DNA from: Lates calcarifer
Lineage: Eukaryota; Chordata; Actinopteri; Centropomidae
Length of the DNA stretch: 64,000 nucleotides
Direction of reading: 5' to 3'
NCBI RefSeq assembly: GCF_001640805.2
Contig: NC_066849.1
Location: forward strand, 21,949,336-22,013,335
The notes below the pieces were generated by a model. It was given only the letters and a program-made list of their open reading frames with translations. It searched no databases and was not told the DNA's origin. Both the position numbers and the translations under genes were made by a program. The stretch's first letter is position 1; every line of letters starts with the position of its first letter. Of this stretch, positions 59,091 through 64,000 are shown in pieces.

Positions 59091-59116
59091 TGACTGGATG
59101 ACTGGATGACTGGATG
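59091..59116. repeat. (ACTGGATG)3 minisatellite
   Basis: Three copies of the octamer ACTGGATG after a GGA-rich stretch. Confidence 0.8.
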
Positions 59117-59427
59117 AAGCGGGGATTACCCCTTTGATCTGTAAACCGTGTCTGTACCAGGGAGGCTTGGGGACCTCTCCTTTTAGCCAGGTGGACTCTG
59201 TTCATCAATCCCCTGCCAACCCCCCACCAAGCTGCCCCCAAGGTGTGAAATTTGCCCCCAATCCCTTTCCTGCACGCCCCATCACACAGCAGACCTACAG
59301 CAGGAGAGGGACTGGCACAGGAACAGACAGTAAGGAAAGCAGAGCACGGGCCAAACCCTTCAGTTGTTCTTATAATGCCAGTAACTGGCCATCACAAGAG
59401 CAGATGAATTATGGGTAAATGTTTATA

Positions 59428-59620
59428 GGAATAGTTTGGGAAATTTGCCTGTACTGTGGCTGCGTATTTACTGGACAGATACCATGGTATCAATCTTCTC
59501 ATCTAACTCTCTGCAAGAAAGCAAAAAACATACATTTCTCAAAATGTTGATCGATTGCTTTAACTGTTGCCCTGTTTTCCAGTTAGCACAAGCTCAAAGC
59601 AAAAATCTCTCATGCAGATT
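59428..59620 (+). repeat. Dispersed fish repeat, family C, diverged copy
   Basis: GAATAGTTTGGGAAATTTGC, ATACCATGGTATCAATCTTC and TCATCTAACTCTCTGCAAG match the 5' half of family C. The 3' half is rearranged. Confidence 0.5.
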
Positions 59621-61460
59621 GAAAAGTGAGTTTACGGTTCCGGTAGTAACAGTAACAGGCTCTGGTGGCATTTAAACTGGATCAAAGCTGGGTAGCTGGA
59701 GAATGTTAACACAGAACCATAACAAATCAGACTTATAAAGACCAGTAATTTTCCAAATTGTGAAAGAATGGAGATTGTTGACATCTTACTTGCTGTTTCA
59801 CAATAGATTATATCTGTCTGTTGACATTTAAGGTCCATTCTTTAAAGATATATTTATACCAATGCGAACAGTTTTCTAGAAGATGGTTTGAGATGTTGGA
59901 TGACATTTTTCCAGTGTGGGGTTCCTGGAGTTTGTTGTAAAAAATGGTTACATCCACATCTTTTCTCTCTTGTTGTCCACTTAACACTGTTAAGTGAATG
60001 AAGCAAGTGTGCATTTTGTTAAACATGGTGGACAGTGATGCATTATGTACCAATAAAAATGTGGCACAAACAGCTGATAAAGCCAGAGAGAGAGCGAGGG
60101 GACCTCATCATCTCTGATACACAGCCTCCCTTCCTTGCTAAAGGGAAAATCCCTTTCTCACATGGTATTCATGCATACCATGCATGTACAATAATTTCTT
60201 AAATTTGACGGTTCAGCTCTGACTTGAGGATACAATTTTCTTGTCATTAGCAAGAAACAAATAGCTTTGATGTTCAGAGGATATTTCTTCTATAGGGTTC
60301 TTCCATTTCACTCCAGACATGGAGAACATGTTGTGCACTTGGAAAACTGCAAGTACAGGATTTGCATTAGGTACTTTAATCTATCTGTGCTTCAGATCCC
60401 CTCTTATAGAGCATAGCAATGTTTACTCACCATCAAACTCCTCTTGATTCCCATTCCTCCTCTCCTAGAGATGATTGGCAGACTGAACGGAATGGGGCCA
60501 TTTGAATTATGCATTCGAAAAGTGGATATTGCTGGGCTCGGCTCAAAGCATTCTTCTGTGACATGTGCAGAACATACAGATGGCGAGGCTTTTCCCAGCA
60601 GTGACCAATCTGTTTTGCAGACAGCCTTGACTCTCATCCGCAAGATCATAGAAACACTCTTGTCTCTGTTTATTTTTGTGCCCCTTCAGGTCCAGTGTAA
60701 GTCTCTTTCTTGTCTGTTAAGAGTAGACAAGATGGGATTTGACTAGTATTTAATGAAGTGTTAAAACAAATGTTAGCTTTTGAGTGGGGCTGTCATACTT
60801 TTTGTCTGATAAAATCTTCAGGGTTAAACATTACCTTTCCACTATATTTTCCTTTTCAACAAAATATCTCAACTCTACTTTTAAAGAAAATCTACATCTG
60901 GGAAAGAAAAAGAAATATTATTGTCACATGTTTTCAGGAGAGCTTGAGACCACACAATTGGACGACCACTAAGAGTTTTACTTGGAAAATGGATAGCCAA
61001 GAGCCAAAAGATGCAAATGTGGACAGCCGCAGCCTGCAGACAGATCATCTGCTGATACAGATTGAAAACTGGAATGGATGGCACCACTATAACATAAAAG
61101 GCAAAAGCCACAACTGAGAATGGGATTCTTAAGAGAATTTCCGAGCAGACATTTACTCATGTGTTAACAAGCTGTGGATGCAGATGAAATATTAAATATT
61201 TGGGACAGTGAGGTTTAGTTGGGCCCCAGTAGTTCTTCTCTGCGTGTTTTAACATAGTTGAACATGTAGACAATAAAAATCCATAATCAAAAACTGACAG
61301 TGTGGTTACCTCATACAATAATCATTTATCATTCTGACATCAATCCTAAGCTGTAGAGCAGTGAAAAAAAAAGATGACCTGCCACTCACACTCCTCACAA
61401 ACTCACTGACTACCCCTCTCAAACTTGAACTTTTATATGAATGAACCTCTCAGAGAACAG

Positions 61461-61491
61461 TGTGTGTGTGTGTGCGTATGTGTGTGTGTGG
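61461..61491. repeat. (GT)n imperfect microsatellite
   Basis: GT repeat interrupted by GCGTAT. Confidence 0.85.
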
Positions 61492-62227
61492 GGTGTCTTT
61501 ATGGGCATGTTGTGGAGGTTACAGAGGAGGGAGAGCGGTGAAAATCAAAGCATCAGGAAGGGCATGGGGTTGAGTGTGCTGTGTGTGCTTAGCCCACAGC
61601 CATCCACACTGCAGGACACCGTGGAACATGTGATGGGGATGATCACCCCCAGTACCCACCCCCTGCCCACATCGCACCACACCTCACCCCACTCGCCCGC
61701 AAACTGTCCTTTTGACCCAGATCTCCCACACCTTCTCCCAGCAACCCCTTCGTCTCCTCTCTTTCTCTTTTCCCCCCTCTCCCTCTCTCACTTTCTCTCC
61801 TCTTGCCACATCAGTTGGATCCCTTTCCGGCCTCCAGCCACGAGCCCTGACAGGCCGCGGTGCAAACAGAGCCTCGAGTTAATGTAATGAGCCAAAGAAT
61901 GCCACCTCTCAGGTTTGAAATCGTACTGAGTGTTAAGTGACCAGAGAAAACACAGTGGTGGAGGGTACATGTGCACGTGCCTGTGTGGTATTAAGAACTG
62001 CAGGTACAAATAACATTGAAAAAAAAAAGCAGAAAGGAGGGAGTAAAAGGAAAAAAGTTTGTACGGATGGAGACAGAGAGAGGGAGTGAATATGCAAATT
62101 TTACAGATGCATGTACTCTCAGTGTGTATAAATATAAAAATACATGTTTTAACATGAATGTCGTCTCTTGACTTCCAGCTTAAACAGCTGCGCCTCTTTT
62201 TTCTTTTCTCTGTCAGGAAGAAAAAAG

Positions 62228-62252
62228 GTGTGTGTGTGTGTGTGTGTGTGTG
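62228..62252. repeat. (GT)n microsatellite
   Basis: Twelve GT units after a short A run. Confidence 0.95.
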
Positions 62253-62599
62253 AGGGCAGTCATGACACCACACGTTGTTTCCACCGCAGCCTTTTTACAA
62301 TTAATCATATCAGTGCAGAATTCAAATGGAAAGAGAGATTGGAAAAAAAGAGATAAAAGGAGAGATGATGGATATAAACCAAGTAATGCTGGAAGAGAAG
62401 GTGAGCATGAATATTTGATTTCCACAGGTGTTACTTTGACAGTTGAGGCTAATCTTTATTTATTTTTTGTCTTGTTAAGCAGCATAATGTTGTGTGATAG
62501 CTGCATGTTGTGTAAGACTCTGAATGAAATGCTCTGGCTGTATGATATTTTAATGGTTATGTGCATGTTGTGCATTAGCAGTAAACACAAAGTACAGCT

Positions 62600-62790
62600 G
62601 AGGCTGATGAGGGGGCCATAACCCAAAGTTTTGGACAAATTAATTTTAAATTTTGACCAGATGGTGGTGCTAGATGTAAATTCAAGGGATCACCATACTG
62701 AATGACAATCCATTTAATAGTTGTCAGGATATTTCACTAGAGCAAAAATGTCAAGCTGCAGGTAGAGGAAATGTCAGGGTATCACAAATT
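62600..62790 (+). repeat. Dispersed fish repeat, family B
   Basis: GATGGTGGTGCTAGATG, GGGATCACCATACTGAATG, CAATCCATTTAATAGTTGTC and GATATTTCACTAGAGC follow the family B order. A second partial core (AGGAAATGTCAGGGTATCAC) follows. Confidence 0.65.
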
Positions 62791-63044
62791 AGTCAATGTC
62801 AGTCTCAAATCCAATCTATTTGGCCACAGCAGAACTGTTTCTGAGGCTTTCATGATATAGATAAATGATTATATAAAATTGTATTTGAGCCATGAGACAA
62901 TAAGGAGATTGGTGGTAGTATCCTGTATTTGTCTCACTTTCAGCAGGCCATTGTAAAAGCTGCATGCACACAACTGCAACGTTAACTTTAACTTTGTTGC
63001 CCCCAGGGGGACAAGTTGTGCCTTTAACTGAATTGGAACTTAAG

Positions 63045-63160
63045 TATAAAGTAGCAGAAAATGAAAATACTAAAGTAAAGTACAAGTGCCTGAAAACTGT
63101 ACTTAAGCACAGTACTTGAGTAAATCTACTTGGTTACTTAGTGTTTGTCAGTGGTGCAGG
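63045..63160 (-). repeat. hAT-like non-autonomous element, end fragment
   Basis: AAGTAAAGTACAAGTGCCTG, CTGTACTTAAGCACAGTAC and TTGAGTAAATCTACTTGG with TTACTTAG resemble the terminal region of the same kind of element. The expected terminal CCACCACTG is not present. Confidence 0.4.
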
Positions 63161-63911
63161 TTAGGATGTTACAGACATGAATTGTGTGGCTCTGATTATG
63201 AGCGTCATATTTAGAAATTTTGATTTTTTTAACATGGTACATAGACTTACTTGAAAATAAATAGATTTCTTCTCAGCAAAAGCAATGATCTTGAGTATGA
63301 CACAGCTGTTTTCCTCATTAACTGTTTTAAGGTCTGTTCTACCTCCTACTGCGTCACCCCACTACATGAACAAAGCTACAGGTCAAAGGTCACCTAAGTG
63401 GTATCAGCTAGTGGTTGAAACTACTTTGACTGCCACTTTAGACTCCTATAGTTTGAAAAATAACCAAGATAAGTGAAAAGCAGTGATATAGATGTTGACT
63501 CTTTACCAATTTCCCTTATTAAGATCACAGTATCCGATGCAGATGTAGGAGGATGTAGATAAGAGGGTGACAACAGCTGGATTGGACCTGGGGCTGCAAC
63601 AAAACATCAGGAAGATGCCTGACCCACATTGTTATCTGTTTGTAGGAAAAAAGAGAGAACACTTCCATCTGGGTTTTATGAGCACATCACCAAACCACTT
63701 TATTCATTCTCCAGGTGTTCTTTGGCAACTTCAAGATGGTGACCAAGGGTTTAATTATGTTAACTGTAAACAGGATTCATACAATTAAGATCCAAAAATG
63801 CTCAAGATCATCCCAGTTTGCCTCCAAGAGTTAGGAAAACACACACAGGTGACACAACCAAGGATTTGAGGAGATAACATCTGATGCCTTCTGTCAGCTA
63901 TGGATTAATTT

Positions 63912-63930
63912 GGGGGAGGGGGGGGGGGGG
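63912..63930. repeat. Poly-G run
   Basis: Nineteen bases of G broken by a single A, near the right edge. Confidence 0.9.
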
Positions 63931-64000
63931 CAAACTGCATTGCTAAAACTGAGTAAACCACCCACTGCTGTGCAATCACAGATGTGTCCTGACCTGAGTT

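Larger units (their letters stand above)
44756..64000. other. Upstream intergenic region with no supported gene
   Basis: About 19 kb beyond the col24a1 promoter. It contains microsatellites, family B and C repeats, two hAT-like fragments and GC-richer blocks near 46000-46100, 48100-48450, 52400-52600, 58600-58930, 59130-59390 and 61560-61900. The longest open frames (158 codons at 46685-47161 minus and 54129-54605 plus) have no recognisable domain and are compatible with chance. Confidence 0.6.

Noticed and set aside
61441..61887. 148-codon plus-strand frame
   Set aside because: Starts in a GT microsatellite and runs through C- and TC-rich low-complexity sequence. The Pro/Ser/Leu-rich peptide is an artefact of composition.

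Overview
The window is vertebrate nuclear DNA, most likely from a teleost fish. It is AT-rich and intron-dominated, has vertebrate GT-AG splice sites, a decayed Tc1 transposon, microsatellites and several dispersed repeats that I recognise from fish genomes. There are no bacterial-type operons.

One gene dominates: the 5' part of a minus-strand fibrillar collagen gene that I identify as the orthologue of COL24A1 (collagen type XXIV alpha 1). I could place 19 coding exons. Exon 1 (44203-44255) carries the start codon and first 17 codons. Exon 2 (35050-35120) encodes the hydrophobic signal-peptide core. Exon 3 (29592-30967) is one very large exon with the TSPN/laminin-G-like domain, a variable linker and an acidic Tyr-rich segment. 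Exons 4-19 (25675 down to 1544) are 45 or 54 bp, each starting with a Gly codon and all phase 0. They match the start of the human COL24A1 triple helix exon by exon, as I remember that protein. Together they encode 773 residues. The rest of the triple helix and the C-propeptide lie beyond the left edge.

Region by region: 1-25621 holds exons 4-19 and their introns, including a 5.4 kb intron with a degenerate Tc1 element and an intron with a cluster of nuclear-receptor half-sites. 25622-36850 holds exons 3 and 2 and a CpG-rich segment that may be an alternative promoter. 36850-44200 is the rest of the 9 kb first intron, with a promoter-like TATA/first-exon motif on the opposite strand. 44203-44750 is exon 1, its 5' UTR with upstream ORFs, and a CpG-rich promoter.

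44.75-64 kb is upstream intergenic sequence. I could support no protein-coding gene there. It holds microsatellites, dispersed fish repeats and a few GC-richer blocks that may be regulatory.

The main observations are the distant exon 1 (found by joining an unannotated 53-bp coding piece in frame to exon 2), the overlapping upstream ORFs at its start codon, a possible alternative first coding exon with an in-frame ATG, and compact clusters of transcription-factor motifs inside introns.
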